From Terriglobia bacterium (GTDB taxonomy: Bacteria; Acidobacteriota; Terriglobia; Terriglobales; Acidobacteriaceae): 64,000 nucleotides of DNA. This document shows, in pieces, positions 24,750-33,461 of the stretch. Below the pieces are notes generated by a model that searched no databases, was not told where the DNA came from, and worked only from the letters and a program-made list of their open reading frames with translations. The position numbers and the translations under genes were made by a program. The stretch covers positions 62,001-126,000 of the forward strand of contig JAIQGE010000023.1 in the NCBI GenBank assembly GCA_020072815.1, in the 5' to 3' direction. The number at the start of each line of letters is the position of its first letter. Within the stretch, counting starts at the first letter, position 1.

Positions 24750-25440
24750 CTTGGAACTCCTTACGGACGCCGCACGGCTCCTGAAACCGCTGCTCGGTGA
24801 GTTGGTATTTGTAGGAGGCTGCACAACCGCTCTCCTTATTACGGACAAGGCCGCTGCTGATGTCCGGCCGACATTCGATGTCGATGCCATTGCCGAGATC
24901 ACCTCTTACGCGGCATACGCAAACTTCTCTGAACGGCTGAGGCAGCTTGGATTCGCCGAAGACACTTCCGAGGGAGCCCCCATTTGCCGCTGGCGTCAGA
25001 AGAAGACGACCTTGGATGTAATGCCACTCGATGAGAAGATTCTTGGGTTTTCAAATCGCTGGTACAAGCCAGCAATGGACGCGTCGGAGGAACGGGAGAT
25101 AGAAGCCGGCCTCAGTATACGAGTCGTCAGTGCAGTTTTGTTTTGCGCCACCAAGCTGGAGGCATTTGCAGGCAGAGGCAAAAGCGATTTTTTAGCGAGC
25201 CCCGACCTCGAAGATTTGGTGGCAGTAATTGACGGTAGGCCGGAGCTCATCCAGGATATCCAATTGGCGGAGCGCAGCGTTCGTTCCTATATCGCTTCAG
25301 GAATTAGAAAGCTGCTTGCGACGCCCGCCTTTCTTGATGCCCTGCCTGGATATCTTCTTCCGGATGCGGCCAGCCAAGCTCGAGTTACCACGATGATGGG
25401 CCGCCTGAAACAGATTGCAGTGCAAAGCCAGGAGACTTAG
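24736..25440 (+). CDS. Nucleotidyltransferase-fold protein, possible toxin
   Basis: A 234-residue protein with VFVGGCTTALLITDKAA and then FDVDAIAE near residues 27-55, matching the Gly-Gly...Asp-x-Asp layout of AbiEii/MenT-like nucleotidyltransferases. TKLEAFAGRGKSDFLASPD with a following EDLVAVIDGR segment is typical of that group. Such enzymes can add nucleotides to tRNA or proteins and stop growth. It overlaps the upstream HTH gene by 14 nt. Confidence 0.75.
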   Translation: MSKHNLELLTDAARLLKPLLGELVFVGGCTTALLITDKAAADVRPTFDVDAIAEITSYAAYANFSERLRQLGFAEDTSEGAPICRWRQKKTTLDVMPLDEKILGFSNRWYKPAMDASEEREIEAGLSIRVVSAVLFCATKLEAFAGRGKSDFLASPDLEDLVAVIDGRPELIQDIQLAERSVRSYIASGIRKLLATPAFLDALPGYLLPDAASQARVTTMMGRLKQIAVQSQET

Positions 25441-25740
25441 ACTCACTTACTGATCGAACCGGCCGGCGATCCCGATTTACGCTGAATACCAGCATTTTTT
25501 CGCCCTGCGGCGAAGCGAGCGGATCCTTGGGCCGCGGGTAAATTCTCTCAATCGAACGGCGCCACAGTGCTCGTGTTCGACTTCTTCAGCTTCGCCTGAC
25601 AATTCCGTGCATGCGGTTCGGCATCACGTTGTGATCTTGGCTTCAAGAAAGCTCACAAAACCTACCGTCTCAGGATCTCGGTGGAACTCAATAGGAGTTT
25701 AGAAGGCCCGAAGATCCCCGTGTGCCATTTATCGCCGGGA
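25441..25740. other. Intergenic region
   Basis: 300 bp without a supportable gene or RNA. Its patchy composition suggests old junctions, but I could not recognise an insertion-sequence end. Confidence 0.4.
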
Positions 25741-26478
25741 TCACGCCATTCGGCCAAGGAAATCATCGCCCTCGCCGGAGCTCTCCGCGCCGAAGCCGGC
25801 TGAAGCCTCTGGGAGTTCACCGTCCTTTAGCTGCGCCGCGTAAGCGCCTCGCTCCTTTTTGCTGTCGCGCACTGGTAGGAGCTCTGCGTGGCTCGGCGGA
25901 AACACGAAATGATATACAAAGTCTAGCCGTGCTTCCGTGAGGCGGTTTCCAACGACATCCTTTGTGTGCTGTCTGCAGAATTCGCAAAAGTCTTCCGCCT
26001 CGATCACCATCCTCTTGCTTCGGCCTGTTTCCATCTCTTGTGCCTTGAGCCAGCCTTGGGTGATCCATCCCTGCACCGTCTCTGGACGGACATGGAGCGC
26101 CAAGGCCAGCGTGTACTTCGTGAAGCTGTCCTTGCCCATCTTGGCGTTTGCTCCCAGGCGTTGGAGCATGTGCCAGACCGAGCTCTGCGACCGGCGCATC
26201 AATTTGGCGATTTCATTCACCGGATGCAGGTCGATCAGTTTCAGCAGGCGCTGCTGTTCCGGTGCTGTCCACACACGTTGCGGTCGTTTCGATTGGATTC
26301 CCATGCGCCGCACGAATCTTCGGCAAGCCCATCTTGGGTTCCCAGATTCCTCAACCAGTCGCGTAACCAAAGCACTCACTTCGGTTCCCACAGCGCTCAT
26401 GTTTGCCCGCACGAGGTCGCGTGCCGCTTTCGACCAGCGACATTCGCGGCGGGGATTCCCAGAGTTTATCTCATTCAT
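25741..26478 (-). CDS. DNA-binding protein with Myb/SANT-like and HTH segments
   Basis: A 245-residue protein, start taken at the ATG 26478 because the upstream 20 codons look noncoding. WTAPEQQRLLKLIDLHPVNE then IAKLMRRSQSSVWHML resembles a SANT/Myb-like helical DNA-binding unit, and TLALALHVRPETVQGWITQG resembles a MerR-like or excisionase-like HTH. The C-terminus is low-complexity and acidic. The protein stands alone; its role is unknown, and regulation of a mobile element is one option. Confidence 0.65.
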   Translation of the reverse strand: MNEINSGNPRRECRWSKAARDLVRANMSAVGTEVSALVTRLVEESGNPRWACRRFVRRMGIQSKRPQRVWTAPEQQRLLKLIDLHPVNEIAKLMRRSQSSVWHMLQRLGANAKMGKDSFTKYTLALALHVRPETVQGWITQGWLKAQEMETGRSKRMVIEAEDFCEFCRQHTKDVVGNRLTEARLDFVYHFVFPPSHAELLPVRDSKKERGAYAAQLKDGELPEASAGFGAESSGEGDDFLGRMA

Positions 26479-26845
26479 GTTCCTCAAGATTTCCAGAAGT
26501 AACAGGCCGAGGTACACAGTTCGGCAGCGGCAACCCACGGCCCCTGAACCTCCGGAAATCCTCCTTCATGTATATGTCGCTGCGAATTGCAGCTTTCGCC
26601 GGTTATACAGTGGCAGCGAAACAAGAAGTGTGTGATTTTCGGAGTTACTTCTGAGATTTGTTGTGTTGCGACTGGTGCTTAGCTTGGCCCCAGAAGCGCG
26701 TATGCGGGAACCAAAGCGGAGGACGCGGCAGACAATTAAGGTCCAGATTCCCACCATTCTAGAGGGTGTGCTCATTGCTTCTGATCCCCTCGAGGCCGGA
26801 TTGTCGTGTGTGCTTCTGTGGCGCGAACTCTTACTGGGTCAGGGA
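26479..26845. other. Intergenic region
   Basis: About 370 bp separating two minus-strand genes. A 64-codon plus-strand frame (26663-26857) has no ribosome binding site or motif and is not called. Confidence 0.4.
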
Positions 26846-27799
26846 CTACTCTCTTAGAACAGAGAAAGTGAAAGTGCGAGTTTTTTCGGTACTTCCGGCT
26901 GCACTCGTTGAGTAGAGATCAACGACATAGTGCTTCCCGTCTTCGATGAGAGAGGAGGGCAGTGAGAACATGAGCAGCATTCTTCCGCCCTTTTGCTCAG
27001 GCTTCAAGTCATTCTCGCTCAAGATTTCTCGCTTTTCGGAGATTGGCCGCAAGGCCGCGCGGTATAGCGTACTCCGGTCGCCGCTGACCGGGAGTTCGAG
27101 AACCACCAGAGCTGTATGCGGAGGCACCGAGACGACCGGCTCTTTCCCGCCATTTTGCCCGCGCACGCGCAGATCGTCGGGCGTCAGCCGGCTGGCGATG
27201 AGAATTGCTGCGCCCTGCTGGGTATCGAGGCGGTGCTGCAGCTTGGCGCGCTCGGCTTTTTCCTGCGCAAGTTGTTTGTTGATGCGTTCGATATTCGCTT
27301 GCTGCTCAGCCAGATCACCGCGATATTTGAGCGTACCCAGAATCCAGCCAGCCGCTATCAGCGACAGCAATGCCAAAGCATATTTGGGCATGCTGTAACG
27401 CCACCAGTAGCAGGACCGTAGGGATTCTCCCCAGCCAGCTAGCCGCGAAACTGGCCGGCATTTCAACAACATTGAGGCGCCAGCGGGGCCCCCGTCCGCT
27501 GGGCTTGCGGGGAGGGTTTCCAGCAACAGTTCTCTTCCGTTCCCGAGGGCCACTGTCGCTGTTGACCGGGCGATGCCCTGCCACTCCGTATAGTCGACCC
27601 AATGCGTGGCCAGCAGGAGCTTTTCGCCTTGATCCTGCATCCAGAATTCAATCAGCTTGACGCCCGCCTGAATCTCAAAGCTTTGTGTGCTTTCGCGATC
27701 AACGTCCAGCCGGGCGCGCTCTGCCCCGTGGACCATCACCGTTACAACTCTGGGCGTAACTCGCTGGTGCAGCCCAGGGCCCCCGGCAACATGATCCAT
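26846..27799 (-). CDS. Single-pass membrane protein with coiled coil
   Basis: A 317-residue protein. The first ~170 residues are soluble, one membrane helix follows (YALALLSLIAAGWILGTL), then a coiled coil (DLAEQQANIERINKQLAQEK onwards) and a beta-rich C-terminal domain (TALVVLELPVSGD, YVVDLYSTSA). The layout recalls anti-sigma or sensor-like envelope proteins of Acidobacteria but no zinc-finger is seen. The open frame extends to 27871 and would then overlap the divergent kinase-like gene; the ATG at 27799, with GGAG 11 nt upstream, gives almost no overlap. One of the two genes may have a truncated front. Confidence 0.6.
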   Translation of the reverse strand: MDHVAGGPGLHQRVTPRVVTVMVHGAERARLDVDRESTQSFEIQAGVKLIEFWMQDQGEKLLLATHWVDYTEWQGIARSTATVALGNGRELLLETLPASPADGGPAGASMLLKCRPVSRLAGWGESLRSCYWWRYSMPKYALALLSLIAAGWILGTLKYRGDLAEQQANIERINKQLAQEKAERAKLQHRLDTQQGAAILIASRLTPDDLRVRGQNGGKEPVVSVPPHTALVVLELPVSGDRSTLYRAALRPISEKREILSENDLKPEQKGGRMLLMFSLPSSLIEDGKHYVVDLYSTSAAGSTEKTRTFTFSVLRE

Positions 27800-28727
27800 G
27801 ATTGTTCGCCGCTCCGTTTCCGTGAGCTGTGGGGCTTCCTCTTCAGAGCTTCCTGAACTAGGGAAACCCAACGAGGGACGCTTGCGTCAGGTCGTTGCCA
27901 ATGCCGTCCGGGCACATCCCGAGAAGGGCAGAATCATCCCGGAGCTACTCCAGTGGCGTGAAACGGAAACCGATGAATTTACCCGTAGAGCGATTGAAGG
28001 AGCTCTCGTTGATGTCGATCCCATCGCAATTCTAGGCAGGGTGCACCAACAGATTACTGCGCCCAATCAGCTCACGGAGGTATATCGCTATGTATCAGAT
28101 CGATTACGGCATCGATTGCGCAACTCAATGTTTTCGGCGCAAGCGCAGGCAAGCCGCCTGAAGAAGTTGGTGTCGGCCGATCTTGGAACGGACGTCCAGA
28201 CGACAATTGCAAAGTTGAACGATGCCATGGTTTCGCTGGCTAGGGAACTTGCCGCAACGGATGTTGATCCTGAGTATTTTCGCCAGAGGTCCGTTGCTTT
28301 GGCGGACTGGCTTAGGCAGCTGAACTCGCGATATACAACTCAATACAGCGCAGTGAACTTGCGGTTGATCAATGCTGATGATCCGCGACTTCGGGTGTTC
28401 GCGAACGATTACCTTCTGGACACAATTTTCTGGAATGTTTGGCTAAATGCGCAACAGGCGATAGGAGTTAACTGCGAAATCACGATAGTATTCCAGGTTT
28501 CGGAGAAGGAACTCGAACTCGTCATTTCTGACAACGGCGAGGGATTTCCCAATGAACTGAAGGATGTGGTGTTTCAACAAGTGTACTCAACGAAGAACCA
28601 CGGTCGCGGTCGCGGACTGCTCGAGATCCAAGACGCTGTGGAGCGCCTCACCGGACGAGTTGAGCTATATGAGGCGAATCCGTCACAATATCGAGTCCGC
28701 ATCTTCCTGCCCCTGGATGCGCAATGA
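27798..28727 (+). CDS. Histidine-kinase-like ATPase
   Basis: A 309-residue protein. The C-terminal third is a GHKL ATPase domain: N-box NVWLNAQQA, DNGEGFP, and the glycine lid GRGRGLLEIQDAVE. Upstream RLRHRLRNSM in a helical region could be the phospho-accepting His box. No sensor or membrane segment is present. The N-terminal ~30 residues overlap the divergent membrane-protein gene region and may not be real; a TTG near 27881 is another start. Its stop overlaps the start of the receiver-phosphotransferase gene (ATGA-type overlap), so the two form a dedicated signalling pair. Confidence 0.8.
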   Translation: MIVRRSVSVSCGASSSELPELGKPNEGRLRQVVANAVRAHPEKGRIIPELLQWRETETDEFTRRAIEGALVDVDPIAILGRVHQQITAPNQLTEVYRYVSDRLRHRLRNSMFSAQAQASRLKKLVSADLGTDVQTTIAKLNDAMVSLARELAATDVDPEYFRQRSVALADWLRQLNSRYTTQYSAVNLRLINADDPRLRVFANDYLLDTIFWNVWLNAQQAIGVNCEITIVFQVSEKELELVISDNGEGFPNELKDVVFQQVYSTKNHGRGRGLLEIQDAVERLTGRVELYEANPSQYRVRIFLPLDAQ

Positions 28728-30355
28728 GTTACCCTCTCACTCTTCAGCCTCTTGTCATCGAGGACGATGAAGGCGCGAAAGATGCTTACAAAGGCATCTT
28801 CGAAGCGATTGCCGCAGACTACGGCGATCTTCCCTTCGCTCCCGCTCCTCCCTGTTTCGCCTTTTCTTATGAAGAGGCAAAGGAATATTTGGACGGCAGC
28901 AAGATCTTTCATGTTGTCATTCTTGACCTACGACTTCCTGAGAAACCGAAGCTGCCGCCGATCGATGGCACTGAACTTGGCCTCAAACTCCTGACTCTTT
29001 GCGTCGACCGAGATCACTATCCGATCCCTGCGCTACTAGTGATAAGTGGCCACATCGGTTCAACTGAGCAGACTCGCATGCAGGAAACGGTTCGTCAGGG
29101 TTTCTACTATGGCCGCGCTTTCGTGAAGACGTACGAAGGACTCGAGGACGAGATACGTCGAGCTTGTACGGCGGCACTTCGTTATTGCTCAGTTGGCGTT
29201 CACCTTCGCGATGCGGGAGACCAGCAATGCCCGACCATTACTCCTCGTGAGGAAGACTTATTGCGTCGCTCCGTGCTGCAGCAGCAGGGAGGGATCGGAC
29301 TAGACTTGAACTGGTGGTCGGCCCAGCAGTTCCACAGGGACATTGAGGGCCATGGCACCGCGGCAAACCCTTGGACTAAGGTACTGATGGGAAGATACTT
29401 ATTGGACGGCGGACGCGGCGCATCCAGGCCTAAATTTTTCAAGTTACTGGCTGGATCCGATGCACAATTCGTTATAGAGAGTGCTCGGCATCTGGAGCAA
29501 AAACTGAATCACGTCAAGCTCACCAGTACTGTTGCGGCAAAGAGTAACGCCCTCATAGTCACCGAGAAGGTCGGGGCGCAAGATGCAAGGCCGAAGTCCT
29601 TGGAGGAATTTCTCGGACGAGCTCGCCCGGAACAGGCTTTTGACATCGCTCGTCAAATTACTAACCAGGTGCAACAACTGGGGGATCTTTTGCCGGAAAG
29701 CAGGCCGCTGAAGACAATTCTTTGGCCAGCCCACGACAGGACCTTATTGAGCGAACAATGGAATCAGTTTGGACCGGAAATACAACAACAGATAGGGTCC
29801 AACGTTGACCCGATCTCCCTCTACTCGGAACTGGTCGCGTGTGAAGACAAGCTGCGAGTTAAAGAGCGATCTCTTGTTCACGGCGACCTGCACATCAGGA
29901 ACGTTGCTCTCGATATTGACGGCGATAAAGCAGCCGCTTATATCTTCGATCCAGGTGTTATCAAGCGGAGTGTTGCCGGGCGAGACCTTGCTGTGCTCGA
30001 GGTGTCGGTCGTTCTGCATCAGCGGATTGATTTCGACACCTTGTCTCAAATCTGCTCGGTTCTTTATGGTTCGGATCCGCCGGTCAAGGAGAGTGTTGGA
30101 TCTATCGTCAATCCGGTGGGAAAAAACATAGTCGAGTTTATCCGAGGGCTGCGGGACGCTGCCAGAGCTTGGAACGACCCGGACGTATATGCTCTGATGG
30201 TCTTTGATTTTGCGTTGATTCAGGTCGGGGGGCTGGCATTCGGATCTTCCGGTAACAAGATTTGGGACCAGCGCTCGGCAGTATATTTATTGGCCGTTGT
30301 TGCCGATTGGTATCTGAGACTGCGACAACCGAGTCAAGACAGGGGGGAAACTTGA
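28724..30355 (+). CDS. Response-regulator receiver fused to APH-like phosphotransferase
   Basis: A 543-residue protein. Residues ~1-140 form a receiver domain: acidic pocket VIEDDEGA and phospho-acceptor VVILDLRLP near residue 68. Residues ~290-520 resemble aminoglycoside/choline-kinase phosphotransferases: SLVHGDLHIRNVALDI holds the HGDxHxxN catalytic motif and AYIFDPG gives the following metal-binding Asp. A middle region (~150-280) is unrecognised. Fusion of a receiver to a small-molecule or protein kinase is unusual; phosphorylation by the upstream ATPase would switch the kinase. It overlaps that gene by 4 nt. Confidence 0.78.
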   Translation: MSYPLTLQPLVIEDDEGAKDAYKGIFEAIAADYGDLPFAPAPPCFAFSYEEAKEYLDGSKIFHVVILDLRLPEKPKLPPIDGTELGLKLLTLCVDRDHYPIPALLVISGHIGSTEQTRMQETVRQGFYYGRAFVKTYEGLEDEIRRACTAALRYCSVGVHLRDAGDQQCPTITPREEDLLRRSVLQQQGGIGLDLNWWSAQQFHRDIEGHGTAANPWTKVLMGRYLLDGGRGASRPKFFKLLAGSDAQFVIESARHLEQKLNHVKLTSTVAAKSNALIVTEKVGAQDARPKSLEEFLGRARPEQAFDIARQITNQVQQLGDLLPESRPLKTILWPAHDRTLLSEQWNQFGPEIQQQIGSNVDPISLYSELVACEDKLRVKERSLVHGDLHIRNVALDIDGDKAAAYIFDPGVIKRSVAGRDLAVLEVSVVLHQRIDFDTLSQICSVLYGSDPPVKESVGSIVNPVGKNIVEFIRGLRDAARAWNDPDVYALMVFDFALIQVGGLAFGSSGNKIWDQRSAVYLLAVVADWYLRLRQPSQDRGET

Positions 30356-30702
30356 TTGGCGTAGTGAATCGATAGCCCGGTTTGCACAGACCAACATTTA
30401 ACGTTTATGAATTTGACCTTCCGGGCCATACTCACCTCCCGTTCTGCTGGACTGAATATGGTGACAAGCGTGGACAATGGCCAAACTGCGCATTGCGGGC
30501 AATCCCCTGCGGCGCAGTTCAGTTGACGACCTCCTCTACTCGCTTCATCGCCTTCGGTTATCGCTCGACCCCGAAGAGGAGCCTTTGAACGGCCATGCGG
30601 AGGACGAACGTTCAGATCCAGCTTGCCGGGCCAAAGTGAACGGTGCGGAGCATTATTGGAATCGTCTCCCCAGTTGACTATGCCCGACCGGCGCCCCCGG
30701 CG
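30356..30702. other. Intergenic region
   Basis: About 350 bp after the receiver-kinase gene, convergent with the nuclease remnant. No gene or clear terminator hairpin was found. Confidence 0.4.
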
Positions 30703-31061
30703 CTAACGGTTGTCGAAGCACTCCACCCAGAGTTCGGAGTCAATCTTGAGAAGACCGATCTCGACAAATGCGGGCTTGGCCGTTTGCTCAATGTAGAACG
30801 GTCGGCTGAAACAAAACGTGCCGGGATTCAATACGCAGTACTTTTCCATTTCGCGAAACCGCTTGCCCGTCGCTGACCAGCCGCGATTGAGATCCCGTCG
30901 TAAAATACGTTCGCCTCCAGTCCATCCACTGCGCCGCCAATCGAGTGCGCTATGAAATGCCCTTTGTCCCAGCCTTGACCGAACATTTTCTCAGTGGCCC
31001 CTACCCAGCCCTTGAGTCGATAGTCGTCCCGCGCGGCAGTCTTTGGTCGTGACCGGCCCAA
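30703..31061 (-). pseudogene. DNA/RNA non-specific endonuclease remnant, frameshifted
   Basis: Reading leftwards, the frame from 31061 gives GWDKGHFIAHSIGG and GLEANVF, typical of a nuclease with the GHFIAH metal/His core. Near 30900 the sense moves by one base and continues RRDLNRGWSATGKRFREMEK and LNPGTFCFSRPFY to ELWVECFDNR and a TAG at 30703. A missing base at the TTTTA run explains the break. The N-terminus is also not clear. It lies downstream of an XRE gene on the same strand, which may once have been its regulator or antitoxin. Confidence 0.7.
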
Positions 31062-31123
31062 GGCAGCAACAAGCTCGGGTTAGCCTAACCCGTTGATTTT
31101 CCTGTCTTTTCTTAGGCTCGTGG

Positions 31124-31357
31124 CTATCTGTAGATACCGCGATCCAGACCGGACACCAGTTTCCCCAGCGAGATCTGAAATGCAGCGCAAATTCGGAGTA
31201 AGGTCGTGACCGTGATTGGTCTACCCGCCTCAATCTGTTGCCAATGACGCGCGGAGAAACCAAAGGAAATCATGTCCTCTTGGCTGTGGCTGCGATGTTT
31301 GCGTACCTTCTTCACTCGTTGCCCGAGATTCCGGAAAAATTTAGCTTTGTCTACCAC
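31124..31357 (-). CDS. XRE-family HTH regulator
   Basis: A 77-residue protein that is almost only a Cro/CI-type HTH: FFRNLGQRVKKVRKHRSHSQ leads into EDMISFGFSARHWQQIEAGR and TVTTLLRICAAFQISLGKLV. It starts at an ATG without a strong ribosome binding site. It precedes the nuclease remnant on the same strand and is divergent from the ECF sigma gene, so it may control either. Confidence 0.85.
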   Translation of the reverse strand: MVDKAKFFRNLGQRVKKVRKHRSHSQEDMISFGFSARHWQQIEAGRPITVTTLLRICAAFQISLGKLVSGLDRGIYR

Positions 31358-31510
31358 GCATTGTCTTGTAGTCCAACACGTGCAAAATCACCACGAGCAG
31401 ATTAGCGTGGACTGTGGCATAATGATGACCTGGACTGCCTTACTAGCAGCGCTTACGGCCGCAAAGCGGTGGTGCTCTGACAGTCTGAACGACCTCGTAC
31501 CGTCGAGCCC

Positions 31511-32179
31511 ATGGCCTCTAGACCTCAAACCGAAACCCCAGTGCAATCGGCCTGTGCCTCCACACCACTCCGCACGTTTGAGGACGACGAACTGATTAGG
31601 GATTTGCGCGGTGGAAATGGGGAAGCGTTTGCAGCCATCTTCAACCGCTACCACCGCCTGGTCCTGGTGACGGCCTTGCGCATTCTCGGGGACATGGGTG
31701 AGGCCGAAGACCTGGCCCAGTCCGTCTTCCTCGAAATCTATTCCAATGCAGGCCAATTTGACCCCAGCCGCGGCACCCTCAAGAACTGGATCCTTCAATA
31801 TGCCTATCATCGCAGCATCAACCGCCGGAACTACCTGGCGCTCAGGCACTTCTATCATCAGGCAACGACGAACGTAACTGGTGAGGAGGATCCCTGGGTC
31901 ACCCAGGTTTCTCCGCCCACGCAGGAGGCCACCCGGTTGGTCGACGAAGCCCTGGCTTTGTTGAACGACCGGCAGCGGCAGGTCATGGTGCTTGTGTTCT
32001 TTGAGGGCCTGAGCTTGAAGGATGTAGCGGAGCGGACTGGCCAGACCTTCGCGAATGTGCGCCATCATTACTACCGCGGCATACAGCATCTGCGCGATTC
32101 GCTGTCCACCCGTCGCGGGGGCGACGCCAAGCGCGTGGTCTCTGCTGCCCTCGGGAAAACCAGCCCCGCGCATGCATGA
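31511..32179 (+). CDS. ECF-type RNA polymerase sigma factor (lasso locus, right-facing)
   Basis: A 222-residue sigma-70 factor of ECF type: region 2 (FNRYHRLVLVTALRILGD, AEDLAQSVFLEIY, NWILQYAYHRSINRRNYL) and region 4 (LNDRQRQVMVLVFFEGLS then VAERTGQTFANVRHHYYRG). It is closely similar to the sigma factor at 43092-43748, down to the VRHHYYRG turn. No intact anti-sigma gene follows; a short frame opening MHDHFHGIFSGC at 32172, overlapping the sigma stop as the real anti-sigma does at the other locus, looks like a decayed copy. It lies 0.5 kb upstream of the lasso genes on the same strand. Confidence 0.93.
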   Translation: MASRPQTETPVQSACASTPLRTFEDDELIRDLRGGNGEAFAAIFNRYHRLVLVTALRILGDMGEAEDLAQSVFLEIYSNAGQFDPSRGTLKNWILQYAYHRSINRRNYLALRHFYHQATTNVTGEEDPWVTQVSPPTQEATRLVDEALALLNDRQRQVMVLVFFEGLSLKDVAERTGQTFANVRHHYYRGIQHLRDSLSTRRGGDAKRVVSAALGKTSPAHA

Positions 32180-32676
32180 TCATTTTCACGGAATATTCTC
32201 CGGCTGCCGGCCCCGAGGCCGGCCAGCAACCGGGTCGTGATCGGCATTTTACTTGCGAAAAAGGATCGGGGCTGCCGGGAACCGGACTGGCCAAGGCAGA
32301 AGCAAGCTTTGAAATCTCGCTTGACGTCCTCGTCCAGCCAGTTAAGCTTAAAGCCCCCCCGTCGATTGCTGGCAAACGTTGCCTTTTGCTCCGCAGCCGG
32401 TGGCTGCATTCCCGATTAGATTTCCACACTTTGTGGAACCCGCCACGGGTCCGGCTGACTCTCGTCAACGGTTTACCACAGGACAATAAAACCGAAAGCG
32501 GTGCGGCAAGCCCCGTTAGGAACTTGTAATCATGGCGACAGGAACCGCATTTGCTTGACCGTCCACTGTTTCCCCTTTTGGGTCTCTACATTCCGTTGAC
32601 GGCCCTCACATTTTTTTGGGGCCCGCCCGGACCCGCTTTTAGTCTTGAGTGCGTACCGCCACCGGGAGGATTCCTC
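32180..32676. other. Spacer between sigma gene and lasso genes, with possible anti-sigma relic
   Basis: About 500 bp. The first 60 bp carry MHDHFHGIFSGC and then a stop, like the start of the anti-sigma factor at the other end of the locus. The rest has no gene. The promoter of the lasso peptidase gene must lie here; I do not see a clear consensus pair. Confidence 0.35.
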
Positions 32677-33429
32677 ATGCTCCGCTCCCTGCAACCCGCC
32701 GTGAAGCCTCCGAAGTTACACCTGGCGATCTCTAAAGATGGCGGTGTCATTTTTGATCCGGAACGCGACCGCCTGCTGAAACTGAATTCGATCGCGGTTG
32801 AGATGTGGATGCTGCTTGTTTCCGGAGAGAGTGAGTCGCAAGTTGCCCGGCACATGGCTGCCCGGTATGCCGTCGATCCAGGGCGCGTGCTCGAAGACCT
32901 TCACCAGCTTGTGGCCAGTGCGGCCGAATTGGGACTCACTCCCCGGGGTGTGCTGCTGGCTGAGCACGCTGGGCTGCCGGCCGTACACAATACGCAAGCC
33001 GCATTTCCATGGTATGCGCAAGACCCGGCTGTGCCGCGGCCCCATCCATCGGCTCCAAGTGTGCTTTTTGCGGTTGTGGGTTTGGCGCTATTTGACTTTA
33101 TTCTCTCCTTCTTTTCCATGGATTCCCTGTGTGCCTTCGTCAAGGCCTGGCCGGTCAAAAACCAAGCCGTCAAGGACCAGCCTGATGTAATCGGACGGCT
33201 GTGCGCAGCCGTGGAGCGGGCGTGCGTGTGGTATCCCAAGAAAACCCTGTGTCTTCAGCGGTCGGCAGTGACCACTTGCCTGCTGCGGAGCCGGGGCATT
33301 TTCGCGCGCATGGTCCTGGGGGTGCGCCCCATGCCCTTTGTGGCCCACGCATGGGTCGAAGCCGAGGGGTCGGTGGTCAACGATTTTCCGCGGGTCCAGA
33401 AGTTTTACAGCTCGGTGAGTTCGTATTGA
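32677..33429 (+). CDS. Lasso peptide leader peptidase with N-terminal PqqD-like leader-binding domain (B protein)
   Basis: A 250-residue protein that starts at an ATG preceded by GGGAGGA. Residues ~1-95 are a PqqD-like RRE (KLHLAISKDGGVIFDPERD, LLKLNSIAVEMW, VDPGRVLEDLHQLV), which binds precursor leaders. Residues ~150-250 are a transglutaminase-like peptidase: KKTLCLQRSAVTTCLLRSRG with the catalytic Cys and FVAHAWVEAEG with the catalytic His, then an Asp in VVNDFP. The two functions are fused, as in proteobacterial lasso loci, not split into B1 and B2. It removes the leader so that the cyclase can close the ring. The cyclase gene begins 32 nt downstream. Confidence 0.92.
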   Translation: MLRSLQPAVKPPKLHLAISKDGGVIFDPERDRLLKLNSIAVEMWMLLVSGESESQVARHMAARYAVDPGRVLEDLHQLVASAAELGLTPRGVLLAEHAGLPAVHNTQAAFPWYAQDPAVPRPHPSAPSVLFAVVGLALFDFILSFFSMDSLCAFVKAWPVKNQAVKDQPDVIGRLCAAVERACVWYPKKTLCLQRSAVTTCLLRSRGIFARMVLGVRPMPFVAHAWVEAEGSVVNDFPRVQKFYSSVSSY

Positions 33430-33461
33430 GCACGCGAGGGCAAGACAAGCGAGGCAACAGC

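Noticed and set aside
30382-30876. Short plus-strand frames after the receiver-kinase gene
   Set aside because: They are partly antisense to the endonuclease remnant and have no start signals.
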